Below, in pieces: positions 1 to 7,636 of a DNA stretch of 13,636 bases. Made by a program: the position numbers and the translations under genes. Below the pieces are notes generated by a model that saw nothing but the letters and a program-made list of their open reading frames with translations, ran no database searches and was not told the DNA's origin. Every line of letters starts with the position of its first letter. Position 1 is the first letter of the stretch. Source of the DNA: QYOJ01 sp043810345 (GTDB lineage: Bacteria; Bacteroidota; Bacteroidia; Bacteroidales; FEN-979); NCBI GenBank assembly GCA_043810345.1, contig JBDROF010000092.1:1-13636 (forward strand). The letters are read 5' to 3'.

Positions 1-260
1 TTGTATTCTTCCAGCGAAAAAACATTGCCGTTATTATCCAGGATTATTACCTGACAAGCCGATACCGGAATGTACTCCGGAGATTCAATGGGGGAAGAGA
101 GAGAAACTTCGACCTCCTGCCAACCTTCTGTATCGGTTATCCGCCCTGACACAACGTACTTATTCTCCACATTGCTATCAATTACCGGATCATAGGGCTT
201 GATGCAGCCGAACAGCAGCAATAGGATGCATATGACGGAGATATTTTTAATCTGAAGCAT
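1..260 (-). CDS. DUF4249-type lipoprotein, 5' part (runs off the left edge)
   Basis: The gene starts with ATG at 258-260 on the minus strand, and about 86 codons lie in the window. The N-terminus has a short hydrophobic stretch ending in a lipobox (LLLLFGC, Cys at residue 19), so it is a predicted lipoprotein. It is followed by CIKPYDPVI and NKYVVSGRITD, the usual opening of Bacteroidota DUF4249 proteins, whose genes typically follow a TonB-dependent receptor gene. The start overlaps the end of the receptor gene by 14 nt, which suggests translational coupling in one operon. The family's biochemical role is unknown; from its position it is probably a surface or periplasmic partner of the receptor. 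Family call is from N-terminal pattern and context only, because the rest is outside the window. Confidence 0.8.
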   Translation of the reverse strand, partial: MLQIKNISVICILLLLFGCIKPYDPVIDSNVENKYVVSGRITDTEGWQEVEVSLSSPIESPEYIPVSACQVIILDNNGNVFSLEEY

Positions 261-3021
261 AATTTCCGAGTTTAAACAACCAGGTGACCGTGAAGATTGG
301 TACACCTATGACTGAATATTGGTAACTGTTAATTTTCCCCTCTTCCAGTTTGAAGTATACCGAATATGGATTATCCCGTCCGGTCACGTTGTACAGGTTG
401 AATATAAATGAACTGTGAAGAAATTTATTTCTTCTGAGATTTCCTTCGATGGCTAGGGAGAGGTCGAACCTGAAATAGTCAGGGATACGGTATTCGTTGC
501 GGTTGGAATAATCCACGTATGGGATGCCGTTGATATAGTAGACCGAAACGGGGTATGTCACCGGCCTGCCGGTCTGGTAAGTAATGACACCGGAGGCAGT
601 CAACCTGCGGTTGAAATGGTAACTGATCACCGTATTCAGCACATGTGGGATATCGTAGTTCGCCGGATAGGCAAGTCCGTTGTTGATGCGCTCCCAGGGC
701 TGAGCCCCGTCAACCTTTACGATAGAGCGCGAAAAGGTATAGGCCAGCCACCCTTCCAGTCTCCGGCCGCTGCGGCGGAGCAGAAATTCTATCCCGTAAG
801 CATTCTGGTTGCCTGGTAAAAGAGCTGTTTCCACCAGCGGATTGCCGAGAAAATCCGCCCCGTCGATGAATTCAGGGTAATGGACCGTTCGTTTGTAATA
901 GAGTTCGAGGGAAGCTTCCCATCCAAGCAGTGGAAAGGTGCGGAAAACACCCGCAGAAACCTGGCTGCTCCTGGCCGGGGGAATATAGTAATCAGCCAGT
1001 TTCCACTGGGAATTTGGCGACAGGGCGATGGTATTGTTCAGCACGAAAAGGTTCTGGTGCATCTGTGTGAAGGCGACCTTCACCGTTCCGTTGGCATCCG
1101 TACGCATGTTCACTGCAGCCCGGATATCCGGTTCGAAATACCATTTGATCGCCTGCCCGTCGCCAAACTGCAGGGTGTCGTTAATGTAACGTGGGTCCCT
1201 GGGTGCTCCGGGATAATAGGTGTAAACCGTCCTGGGTCCAAGCGGGTTGAAGAGAGTAAGCCTGAGTCCGGCGGAAATGTTCATCCAGGGAAGAAGGTCA
1301 TATGAATCGGAAAGATAGAGGGCACTTTCGATACCCTGATCCCGGCCAAGCCCGACTGGCAATCTCAGTGATTCTTCTCCATAAGGCATAACGGTTCCCC
1401 TGTTGAGCCTGTAGTAGGTAATGCCTGCACCGTATTGAAGGGTGTTCTTTGCAGTAAGGTTATGTGTAAAGTCGGCATTAACCCGGTAATCACCTATAAG
1501 ATAGGAATGCTCAAAGGCCAGAAGGGGGGCCTGTTCATCAGTGGTATGGAAGGTGTACTGAACGCCTGTCACGGAAAAGTCTGCGCGCATGGAGGTGTTG
1601 AAAAAATAGGTTAAATTGATCGAAGCGCCATTGTTAGAGTACTTATAGGCATTGATATCGGATAGCCTGAAGGCATCATGGCTATGGTATACATAAAGGG
1701 ATAACTGGCTTTTGCGAAAATCGTAGTTCCAGGAGGCTGACAGGTCGTTGAAACCCGCTTTGCTCGTGCTGATCACAGGGTCATCGATCTGGCGGAGGAT
1801 CCAGTCGGAGTATAAATAGCGCCCACTGAGCAGGAATGAACTGGTGTCTTTTTTTATTGGGCCTTCCACTGAAAGATTAGCGGCCACCAGGCTGATGCCT
1901 CCGTGGGCGGTGAATCGTTTACGGTTCCCCTGCCTGCCAATGATGTTGAATACCGAGCTAAGCCGCCCACCGTACCGGGCAGGAATATGCCCTTTGTATA
2001 TGGAGAAATCTTTTACTATATCGGCATTGAAGGCAGGAAAAAAGCCATAGAGGTGAGAGGTGTTGTAAATAGGTATTCTATTGATATAGAAGGCATTCTG
2101 ATCGAAATTTCCGCCACGGACGTTCAGTCCGGCCGAGCCTTCACCTACTGTGACAATACCCGGTAACATCTCTGAAACTTTCAGGATATCGCGTTCGCCC
2201 ATCATCATCGGGATCTCCTTGATCGCTCTGGCAGAGATCTTTTCCAGGCCGGGGTCCTTGAACCGGATATTCATCTGCCGGTCGCCAAAGACCACCACCT
2301 CCTTCATCTGTATAGCCGACTTCTTCATCTCGATATTGAACTCCCCTTCGGAAAGAACTTCGAGGAGATATTTATGAGTCTCCAGACCCATAAAGGCAAA
2401 CACGGCGGTATAACTACCGGGTTTCAGCACCATGCTCAAAAAGCCGTTCTTGTCGGTAGCCGCACCAGCTTTGGTCTCCTCCAGGAACATCGTGGCGCCA
2501 ATCACTGCCTCCCCGGTCTGTTGTTCAGTAATCCGGCCGCGAATGGTAACCCTGGAACCGCTCCCTGCAAGTCCTTTTTTGCCCACACGTATGGTTTGCA
2601 TCACATCAGCCTTCCTCCCTGTTAGATAGCGTTCTTCGCTCATCGTGAGTTCCCCGGAACCGGGAGTGGAGCTGTCGGATTGCACCTGCTGGTTCTCAAA
2701 CCGGGGAAACTCCACAGGAAGTATTTCACCCGGCATTACGACCAGGTCTTCATTCCATTTTGATACTTCGAGCCCTGTGCCATTCAGGGCTATTTCTGTT
2801 GCAGATAATACACTGATGTTATCTGCATCCATGGTCACCTTTACCCCTTGGACCCAGGATTCATGAAAATAGATCCTCACCTTGGATTCACGGAATATAT
2901 AATTGCAGAATTCTGTGAAAGGGATGTCATTGAAGTGACAGGAAACCAGGGTGTCGGGGCCTTTATCCTGGGCGGGACAGCCAAAAAACAGCAGGTGTAT
3001 GAACAGCGGCAGTTTGATCAC
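247..3021 (-). CDS. TonB-dependent outer-membrane receptor with STN and carboxypeptidase-like domains
   Basis: This 924-residue protein should move an unidentified ligand across the outer membrane using TonB energy. In order: a hydrophobic signal region (about 1-17), an STN-like domain (about 25-97), a carboxypeptidase-regulatory-like beta-sandwich (about 158-245, starting VTIRGRITEQQTGEAVIGAT), the plug (about 265-365, with LNVRGGNFDQNAFYINRIPIY and a PARYGGRLSSVFNI end) and a long barrel to the C-terminus. The start codon is GTG at 3019-3021, 1 nt after the stop of the upstream gene (TAA-A-GTG), so the two are probably translationally coupled. STN domains in this family usually contact a FecR-type anti-sigma factor, but none is encoded here. 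The signal region ends in LFFGC, which resembles a lipobox; lipidation of a barrel receptor would be unusual, so I treat this as uncertain. Substrate cannot be read from the sequence. Confidence 0.93.
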   Translation of the reverse strand: MIKLPLFIHLLFFGCPAQDKGPDTLVSCHFNDIPFTEFCNYIFRESKVRIYFHESWVQGVKVTMDADNISVLSATEIALNGTGLEVSKWNEDLVVMPGEILPVEFPRFENQQVQSDSSTPGSGELTMSEERYLTGRKADVMQTIRVGKKGLAGSGSRVTIRGRITEQQTGEAVIGATMFLEETKAGAATDKNGFLSMVLKPGSYTAVFAFMGLETHKYLLEVLSEGEFNIEMKKSAIQMKEVVVFGDRQMNIRFKDPGLEKISARAIKEIPMMMGERDILKVSEMLPGIVTVGEGSAGLNVRGGNFDQNAFYINRIPIYNTSHLYGFFPAFNADIVKDFSIYKGHIPARYGGRLSSVFNIIGRQGNRKRFTAHGGISLVAANLSVEGPIKKDTSSFLLSGRYLYSDWILRQIDDPVISTSKAGFNDLSASWNYDFRKSQLSLYVYHSHDAFRLSDINAYKYSNNGASINLTYFFNTSMRADFSVTGVQYTFHTTDEQAPLLAFEHSYLIGDYRVNADFTHNLTAKNTLQYGAGITYYRLNRGTVMPYGEESLRLPVGLGRDQGIESALYLSDSYDLLPWMNISAGLRLTLFNPLGPRTVYTYYPGAPRDPRYINDTLQFGDGQAIKWYFEPDIRAAVNMRTDANGTVKVAFTQMHQNLFVLNNTIALSPNSQWKLADYYIPPARSSQVSAGVFRTFPLLGWEASLELYYKRTVHYPEFIDGADFLGNPLVETALLPGNQNAYGIEFLLRRSGRRLEGWLAYTFSRSIVKVDGAQPWERINNGLAYPANYDIPHVLNTVISYHFNRRLTASGVITYQTGRPVTYPVSVYYINGIPYVDYSNRNEYRIPDYFRFDLSLAIEGNLRRNKFLHSSFIFNLYNVTGRDNPYSVYFKLEEGKINSYQYSVIGVPIFTVTWLFKLGNYASD

Positions 3022-3022
3022 T

Positions 3023-3730
3023 TTACCTGATGTTGCGAATGAAGGTGATCATTTCTGCCATCGCTTTGTCAGAGGCTTTTTTCACGTTGACTTTGTTTTT
3101 GCGCAGGTAACTTTTTATCTCCTGCCTGTACCTGGGGTTAAAAAGTCTGACCAGGCTTCGTTTCGACCTGAATGGTTTGAGTTGCCCATCCATAAATACA
3201 TAAGAATCCCTGACAGCTCGGGTAAATATATAGTTATAAGATCCGACGACAACATCCAGATCCAGATTTTTCCGCCAATAATAAAGTATTTGTACCGGAC
3301 GTTCACCAAGCACCTGGTAGAAGTGTGGTTCCTGTTCCAGGTGGAGGAATTCAAAATTCATGTTACCCAGGCTGAAGTTTGTAAGCCACGCTTTTGAGAC
3401 TTCGATGGAATTCCGGCCACCCGCTTCATCCACATACTTAAGCAATAGCTGCTGGTTGAATATGTCGTAATTCAGCTCTATGTCCTGATAGCCTTTTCCC
3501 TTGAGGGTCACGCTACCGGCAATGTAAACAGGTGAAAAGAGAAATTGATCTCTTTTGGTACCAAAGGGAGGTAAGAAGTTGTATTTTTTTCCATTGATGA
3601 GTGTTTGATCCAGGCCATAGACCCGGTCCAAAATCGTTGCAGCATCCTGGGATATCAGGGTTCCTGAAAAGGAGAAAAGGATAATAAATAAGAAAGAACA
3701 GGAGATGCTTTGCATCCGGGATTTTTTCAT
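3023..3730 (-). CDS. Secreted protein of unknown function, first gene of the receptor operon
   Basis: A 235-residue protein with a clear N-terminal signal peptide (basic MKKSRMQS, hydrophobic core about 9-24, probable cleavage near LIS-QDA). The body has the pattern NGKKY, FSPVYIAGSVTLKGKGYQDIELNYDIFNQQLLL, then a basic C-terminus rich in Lys and Arg. I recall similar secreted proteins next to STN-type TonB receptors in Bacteroidota, with a recurring NGxxY...G.V...G..Y....L.YD pattern, but I know no assigned function. It is the promoter-proximal gene of the operon with the receptor (1 nt gap) and the DUF4249 lipoprotein, so it may be a periplasmic accessory of that uptake system. ATG is at 3728-3730; no Shine-Dalgarno sequence is visible, which is normal for this phylum. 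Confidence 0.82.
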   Translation of the reverse strand: MKKSRMQSISCSFLFIILFSFSGTLISQDAATILDRVYGLDQTLINGKKYNFLPPFGTKRDQFLFSPVYIAGSVTLKGKGYQDIELNYDIFNQQLLLKYVDEAGGRNSIEVSKAWLTNFSLGNMNFEFLHLEQEPHFYQVLGERPVQILYYWRKNLDLDVVVGSYNYIFTRAVRDSYVFMDGQLKPFRSKRSLVRLFNPRYRQEIKSYLRKNKVNVKKASDKAMAEMITFIRNIR

Positions 3731-3814
3731 ATGCAGAAAAAATACAATATAAAATTACCTACGCGTGTGAGGAATCCTTTCCCGGTTGCAATGAATTTAT
3801 GCCACATGCTGGGA

Positions 3815-3822
3815 CAAAGATA
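3815..3822 (-). promoter_or_regulatory. Possible Bacteroidota -7 box for the receptor operon
   Basis: The minus strand reads TATCTTTG, a full match to the TAnnTTTG -7 consensus of the Bacteroidota primary sigma factor. It lies about 85 nt upstream of the ATG at 3730. I could not find a convincing TTG-type -33 element at the expected 19-21 nt spacing, so this rests on the -7 box alone. It overlaps the leader of the divergent kinase gene. Confidence 0.35.
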
Positions 3823-3841
3823 GAAAAAGCTGATATTTTCT

Positions 3842-3849
3842 TACCTTTA
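3842..3849 (+). promoter_or_regulatory. Weak -7-like box for the kinase-regulator operon
   Basis: TACCTTTA matches seven of eight positions of TAnnTTTG-type boxes counting the free positions (last base A instead of G), 30 nt before the preferred kinase start at 3880. No -33 element is evident. Low-confidence site, listed because the operon needs a promoter in this short divergent region. Confidence 0.2.
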
Positions 3850-3879
3850 TACCAAATATCCAAACCTGAGTCTATCGCC

Positions 3880-5403
3880 ATGAAGTTCCACATCAACTAT
3901 CAGATCATTGTATGGGCCTTGGTGATCATCGCCCTGATCATGGCAGGAGGATTCCTGATCATCTCCTTTACTTACCGGGTTCAGGATACAAATACAGAAA
4001 TTATTGAGGAGAACATCAGCAACATCAGAGCGGCCAAGGAGCTGGAGATCACCCTGCATGGCATCAGGGCCATCTCTTTGAATTATATCATTGACAAAGA
4101 CAGCTCCTGGGTGGAACGCCTCCGGGCGAAAGAGTCTGAATTTGCACGGGTTCTGGAGAATGCGAAAGAGTCGGCAAACACCGCAGAGGAGAACCTGCTG
4201 ATCCAGCAGATTGGAGCCCTGTTCTCCAATTATGAACAGAACCTCAATATCGCCTTGTCGTTCGAGAAACAGGGTGATCTGCTAAAGGCCAATGCCTGGC
4301 TGGTGCATGGTAGCCGTAACCTGATCAACACCATTGAGGACAAATGTACCGCCCTGGTACTCTCCAACCAGAACTCCCAGGCGGATTATGAGACACGGAT
4401 CCACCGGAACAACGACATCATCCGCACGGCCATGTACTGGTTTGGGGTGGGGGGCCTGATCCTCGGGTTGATCCTGGGGTGGTTGGTAGCCCGGATCCTG
4501 CTGAATCCCATTTACAAACTGGTGCTGAAGGTCAGGGATGCGGCCGGCAGCGAAGTGGTGGAACACATCAGGATGTCACCAGGAAAAGAGCTTCAGGAGA
4601 TCGACCTCCATATCAACCGGATGATATACCGGATCAATCAGGCCCATGAAGACCTCCGGAGAAACCAGCAGCTGTTGGAAAAATCCTCTAAACTGGCTGC
4701 TGTCGGGAGGATCGCACCGGCCATAGCCCATGAGATCCGGAATCCGCTGGCTGCGATCAAAATGCTGATTTATTCCATGAAGGAGGAGGAGGAGATGAAT
4801 GAAGAGAAGGCTTATGACCTGAAGGTCATCCTGGGGGAGATCAGCCGGGTGGAGAACTTTCTGCAAAGCTTTTTACAGTATGCGCGACCGGTGGAACCGC
4901 AGCTGAAAGAGATCGAAGTACGATCGGTCATCCGTGAGATGATCCACGTGATGATCCCGCGAATGAAACAACACCGCATCGAACTTTTAGAGTCACACCA
5001 AACAGATCAGATCTTCTTACAATCCGATACCGACCAGTTGAAACAGGTACTGATGAACCTGCTGCTGAATGCGATTGAGGCCATGGATGAAGGTGGAATC
5101 CTGACGGTTTCCACAGAGGTGGTCAGGGAGAAACTGAAGCAGGAACCGGTTGACTGGCTCCGGATCACCATCAGCGACACGGGCAGCGGAATTCCTGCAG
5201 AGGTGAAGGAGTTACTGTTCGATCCCTTCGTTAAGGGGAAGCCCAGCGGAACAGGTCTGGGGCTTTCCATCTCCCAGCGTATCATCGAACTGCATCACGG
5301 GTGGATCGGAGCCTCCAACAATCCGGACAAAGGTGCTACCTTTACCATTCATTTACCCGTTTCTACAATCAACGGACATGCCCAGGATCCTGATCGTCGA
5401 TGA
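3880..5403 (+). CDS. NtrB/ZraS-like membrane sensor histidine kinase
   Basis: A 507-residue sensor kinase. Residues 9-30 form a first membrane helix; about 31-180 is a mainly helical extracytoplasmic domain that looks like a four-helix-bundle sensor; about 183-208 is a second membrane helix, followed by a HAMP-like linker (to about 260). The HisKA H-box is AIAHEIRNPL with the phospho-acceptor His284. The ATPase domain has the N-box LMNLLLNAIE (Asn397), G1 ISDTGSGIPA (Asp433), an F-box LLFDPFVKG and G2 GTGLGL (457-462). This short-linker architecture is typical of kinases that feed NtrC-family activators, and the next gene is one, overlapping by 26 nt. The frame stays open upstream to an ATG at 3799, but I prefer 3880 because it puts the first membrane helix near the N-terminus. 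The signal sensed is unknown; an envelope cue fits the downstream genes. Confidence 0.92.
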   Translation: MKFHINYQIIVWALVIIALIMAGGFLIISFTYRVQDTNTEIIEENISNIRAAKELEITLHGIRAISLNYIIDKDSSWVERLRAKESEFARVLENAKESANTAEENLLIQQIGALFSNYEQNLNIALSFEKQGDLLKANAWLVHGSRNLINTIEDKCTALVLSNQNSQADYETRIHRNNDIIRTAMYWFGVGGLILGLILGWLVARILLNPIYKLVLKVRDAAGSEVVEHIRMSPGKELQEIDLHINRMIYRINQAHEDLRRNQQLLEKSSKLAAVGRIAPAIAHEIRNPLAAIKMLIYSMKEEEEMNEEKAYDLKVILGEISRVENFLQSFLQYARPVEPQLKEIEVRSVIREMIHVMIPRMKQHRIELLESHQTDQIFLQSDTDQLKQVLMNLLLNAIEAMDEGGILTVSTEVVREKLKQEPVDWLRITISDTGSGIPAEVKELLFDPFVKGKPSGTGLGLSISQRIIELHHGWIGASNNPDKGATFTIHLPVSTINGHAQDPDRR

Positions 5404-6784
5404 TGAACCGAATGTACGGTATTCCTTTAAAAAACTTCTGAAAGAGGAGCATCTGGAGGTGCTGGAGGCAGCCAATGGGATGGATGCCCTGCGTCTGTTC
5501 AGACAGAAGACACCTGATCTGGTAGTGATGGACATTGAAATGCCGGGGATGACCGGACTGGAAGCCATCCGGCGGCTCAAAGAGATCAATCCCCAGATCC
5601 CGGTCATTGTGGTGACCGCCTTTGGATCAACCAACCGGGTGATCGAAGCCATGAAACAGGGGGCCTATGAATACCTGGAAAAACCGTTTGATATCGATAA
5701 AATGCGGTCCGTCATCCGGGAGGCATTGAACATCAGGCTTCTGAGTGATGGAGACATCCATCTGAGCCCAACGGGAAATGAATCCCCACCTGCTGAAAAG
5801 ATCGTGGGGAACAGTCAGGCAATCAAGGAGGTCTATAAAATGATCGGGAAGGTGGCCACCAGTGATGCCGGAGTGTTGATCACCGGGGAAAGCGGTACCG
5901 GAAAGGAGCTGGTAGCCCGGGCAATCCACATGCATAGTAACCGGGCAGACAAGCCGTTTCTGACCATCAACTGCGCTGCGATTCCCGATTCGCTCCTGGA
6001 GAGTGAATTATTTGGCTACGAAAAGGGATCCTTTACGGATGCATCGAAATCGAAAGCGGGAAAATTTGAAACAGCAGACACCGGAACCATCTTTCTTGAC
6101 GAGATCGGGGACATGAGCCTGTCCGTACAGGCCAAATTGCTGCGGGTCATCCAGGAGGGGACCTTTGAACGGCTGGGCAGCAATCATACACAGAAGGTGG
6201 ATGTCAGGATCATCGCAGCGACCAATAAGAACCTGGAGCAGGGGATTCTCCATCGGACCTTCCGGGAAGACCTTTATTACAGGCTGAAGGTGATCACCAT
6301 CACACTTCCTCCCCTGCGGATGAGAAGAGAGGATATCCTGCTGTTGACCGAATATTTCATTGCCCGGCACAGCCAGTCTCTTTTAAACCCGGAGATCACC
6401 ATTCCCCGGGAAACGATGGATACCTTGCTCACCTATGCATGGCCCGGGAATGTACGGGAACTGGAGAATGTCCTTAAACGGGCGGTGTTGCTCAGCAAAA
6501 ACCAGATCCTTACCCCCGATCTGCTCTCCCTCGGACAACCGGAAACAATGCGGACTGAGCCGGAGAAGGATCCCGGAGCGCTCCTGGCTACCATCCATTT
6601 TCCGGCCAAACCGGTAGCCTTTGAAGGAAACTTATACGATCAGGTCATCAGTCAGGCCGAAAAAGAACTATTGCGTCAGACCCTCAACCATACCCGCGGC
6701 AACCAGGTGAAAGCGGCTAAACTGCTGGGCATCTCACGCGTGAAGCTGCACGGCCGGATGAAGAAATACGGTCTTGACCAGTAG
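5378..6784 (+). CDS. NtrC-family sigma-54-dependent response regulator
   Basis: A 468-residue enhancer-binding protein. The receiver domain (1-120) has Asp8/Asp9, phospho-acceptor Asp52 (VVMDIEMPG), Thr80 and Lys102. The AAA+ domain (about 142-375) has Walker A GESGTGKE (170-177), the sigma-54 contact loop GSFTDA (217-222), Walker B GTIFLDEIGD (Asp241/Glu242), an arginine-finger region near FREDLYYRL, and sensor II WPGNVRELENVLKRA. A Fis-type helix-turn-helix ends the protein (about 435-466, GNQVKAAKLLGISRVKLHGRMKKYG). The sigma-54 loop is intact apart from common substitutions (Ser for Ala, Asp for Gly against GAFTGA). The start at 5378 lies inside the kinase gene (26 nt overlap) and puts MPRILIVDDE at the N-terminus; the frame's earlier ATG at 5333 would add 15 residues with no receiver role. 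The likely target promoter is just downstream at 6921-6936. Confidence 0.95.
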   Translation: MPRILIVDDEPNVRYSFKKLLKEEHLEVLEAANGMDALRLFRQKTPDLVVMDIEMPGMTGLEAIRRLKEINPQIPVIVVTAFGSTNRVIEAMKQGAYEYLEKPFDIDKMRSVIREALNIRLLSDGDIHLSPTGNESPPAEKIVGNSQAIKEVYKMIGKVATSDAGVLITGESGTGKELVARAIHMHSNRADKPFLTINCAAIPDSLLESELFGYEKGSFTDASKSKAGKFETADTGTIFLDEIGDMSLSVQAKLLRVIQEGTFERLGSNHTQKVDVRIIAATNKNLEQGILHRTFREDLYYRLKVITITLPPLRMRREDILLLTEYFIARHSQSLLNPEITIPRETMDTLLTYAWPGNVRELENVLKRAVLLSKNQILTPDLLSLGQPETMRTEPEKDPGALLATIHFPAKPVAFEGNLYDQVISQAEKELLRQTLNHTRGNQVKAAKLLGISRVKLHGRMKKYGLDQ

Positions 6785-6796
6785 GTGATCATTTTC

Positions 6797-6812
6797 TTTA
6801 CATACCTGTAAA
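6797..6812. promoter_or_regulatory. Inverted repeat, candidate activator-binding site 1
   Basis: TTTACA-tacc-TGTAAA is a perfect 6-4-6 inverted repeat in the gap after the activator gene. Its centre is about 140 bp upstream of the predicted start of transcription at the sigma-54-type promoter and about 31.5 bp (three helical turns) from the second repeat. That is the usual arrangement of NtrC-family enhancer sites. It is followed by a T-rich run, so a weak terminator for the activator gene is an alternative reading. Confidence 0.5.
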
Positions 6813-6827
6813 ATCTTTTTGCAGTTC

Positions 6828-6844
6828 TGTAAGCTTTTCTTACA
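6828..6844. promoter_or_regulatory. Inverted repeat, candidate activator-binding site 2
   Basis: TGTAAG-ctttt-CTTACA is a perfect 6-5-6 inverted repeat, centre 6836. It shares the TGTAA and TTACA half-elements with the first repeat but in the opposite arm order. It sits about 110 bp upstream of the predicted transcription start, in the normal range for sigma-54 enhancers. Confidence 0.5.
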
Positions 6845-6920
6845 AAAGCATCCGGATATAGGTTAGTCAAAGAGGTATAAAATTTGTACAACTAGCTGAT
6901 TATAAAATGTATATGCATTA

Positions 6921-6936
6921 TGGCACAAATATTGTA
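6921..6936 (+). promoter_or_regulatory. Sigma-54 (RpoN)-type promoter of the lipoprotein gene
   Basis: TGGCAC at 6921-6926 is a full match to the -24 element. After 5 nt comes TTGTA (6932-6936), which matches the -12 element TTGCA except for T in place of the conserved C. Spacing between the GG and the -12 dinucleotide is the required 10 nt. Transcription would begin near 6946-6948, leaving a leader of roughly 28 nt to the ATG at 6975. It lies directly downstream of a sigma-54 activator gene and two inverted repeats, which strengthens the call; the -12 mismatch weakens it. Confidence 0.6.
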
Positions 6937-6974
6937 AGACACTGCCCAACATGTTAAACCAAAACATTATCAAG

Positions 6975-7580
6975 ATGAAAAAGAATCTGTTTTTAATGCT
7001 GCTTGGTCTGGGCACCATTCTGATGCTGACCACCAGTTGTGCCAAATTACCCCAGGAAGATGTTGATGCAGCCAATGCATCGGTAGAAGCTGCCAAGGCA
7101 GTGGAAGCCCACAGGTATCTTCCGGCCGACTTCAACGCTCTTCAGGATACGCTGAATAAGGCGATGACCGAGATTGAAGCCCAGAAATCAAAATTCTCTC
7201 TCTTCCGCAGTTACAAAGTTGCCAAAGCGTTGCTGGCTGAGGTGGACACCATGGCTGCTACGTTAAAAGAAAATGCTATTGTACGGAAAGAAGAGGTAAA
7301 AAATGAGGTACAGGCCGCCCTCACCGAAACCAATACCCTGATCGAAACGGTGAAAGCCCTGATCAAGAAAGCTCCGCGGGGCAAGGAAGGCAAGGCAGCC
7401 CTGGAGGCTATCCAGACCGACCTGGCCGGCGTTGAAGCTGCCCTGACAGAGGTGACCACCCTGGTCAATAACGGGGATTATCTGACCGCCCAGGAAAAGG
7501 TGAACGCCGCCAAAGCCAAATTGGAATCCCTGAAATCAGAACTGGACGAGGCCATTGCCAAGAAGAAAGGCAGGAAGTAA
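6975..7580 (+). CDS. Helical outer-membrane-type lipoprotein with lysine-rich C-terminus (DUF4398-like)
   Basis: A 201-residue predicted lipoprotein. The signal peptide MKKNLFLMLLGLGTILMLTTSC gives a lipobox (LTTSC) with lipidated Cys22. The rest (about 27-195) is almost entirely Ala/Glu/Lys/Leu-rich helix with DUF4398-like patterns such as VEAAKAVEAHRYLPADFNAL and VNNGDYLTAQEKVNAAKAKL, and the chain ends in AKKKGRK. I chose the ATG at 6975 over an in-frame ATG at 6951, because 6951 lies only a few bases from the predicted sigma-54 transcription start and would add eight residues before the signal peptide. The gene has its own sigma-54-type promoter and is closed by a strong terminator, so it can be expressed alone and at a high level. 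Its helical domain resembles the N-terminal domain of the transpeptidase encoded next. A role in the envelope, perhaps tethering or scaffolding, is inferred; no function is established. Confidence 0.88.
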   Translation: MKKNLFLMLLGLGTILMLTTSCAKLPQEDVDAANASVEAAKAVEAHRYLPADFNALQDTLNKAMTEIEAQKSKFSLFRSYKVAKALLAEVDTMAATLKENAIVRKEEVKNEVQAALTETNTLIETVKALIKKAPRGKEGKAALEAIQTDLAGVEAALTEVTTLVNNGDYLTAQEKVNAAKAKLESLKSELDEAIAKKKGRK

Positions 7581-7600
7581 CAATTCCCTGTTTAAAAAGA

Positions 7601-7636
7601 AAGAGGCTGTCCCGGTGAAACGAGACAGCCTTTTTC
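7601..7636 (+). terminator. Intrinsic terminator after the lipoprotein gene
   Basis: AGGCTGTC (7604-7611) pairs perfectly with GACAGCCT (7624-7631) across a 12-nt loop, and the 3' arm runs into TTTTTC. A-rich bases before the 5' arm pair with the T-run. It starts about 20 nt after the lipoprotein stop. It also falls inside the open frame upstream of the first transpeptidase, which shows that frame extension is not coding. Confidence 0.88.

Noticed and set aside
880..1305. Plus-strand open frame of 141 codons opposite the receptor gene
   Set aside because: It is antisense to a well-supported receptor barrel and has no signal, domain or promoter of its own; the same applies to the open frame at 2951-3397.
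3786..3804. Minus-strand TGGCA ... TTGCA resembling a second sigma-54 promoter, for the receptor operon
   Set aside because: The gap between the GG and GC pairs is 12 nt, not the 10 nt that sigma-54 promoters require almost without exception.
3799..3879. Longer N-terminus for the histidine kinase, starting at ATG 3799
   Set aside because: The added 27 residues have no recognisable domain, would precede the first membrane helix, and cover the region that must contain the divergent promoters.
6797..6844. The two inverted repeats read as terminators of the activator gene
   Set aside because: The stems are short and AT-rich, and the second lacks a proper T-run; their three-turn spacing and distance to a -24/-12 element fit enhancer sites better. 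Not fully excluded for the first repeat.
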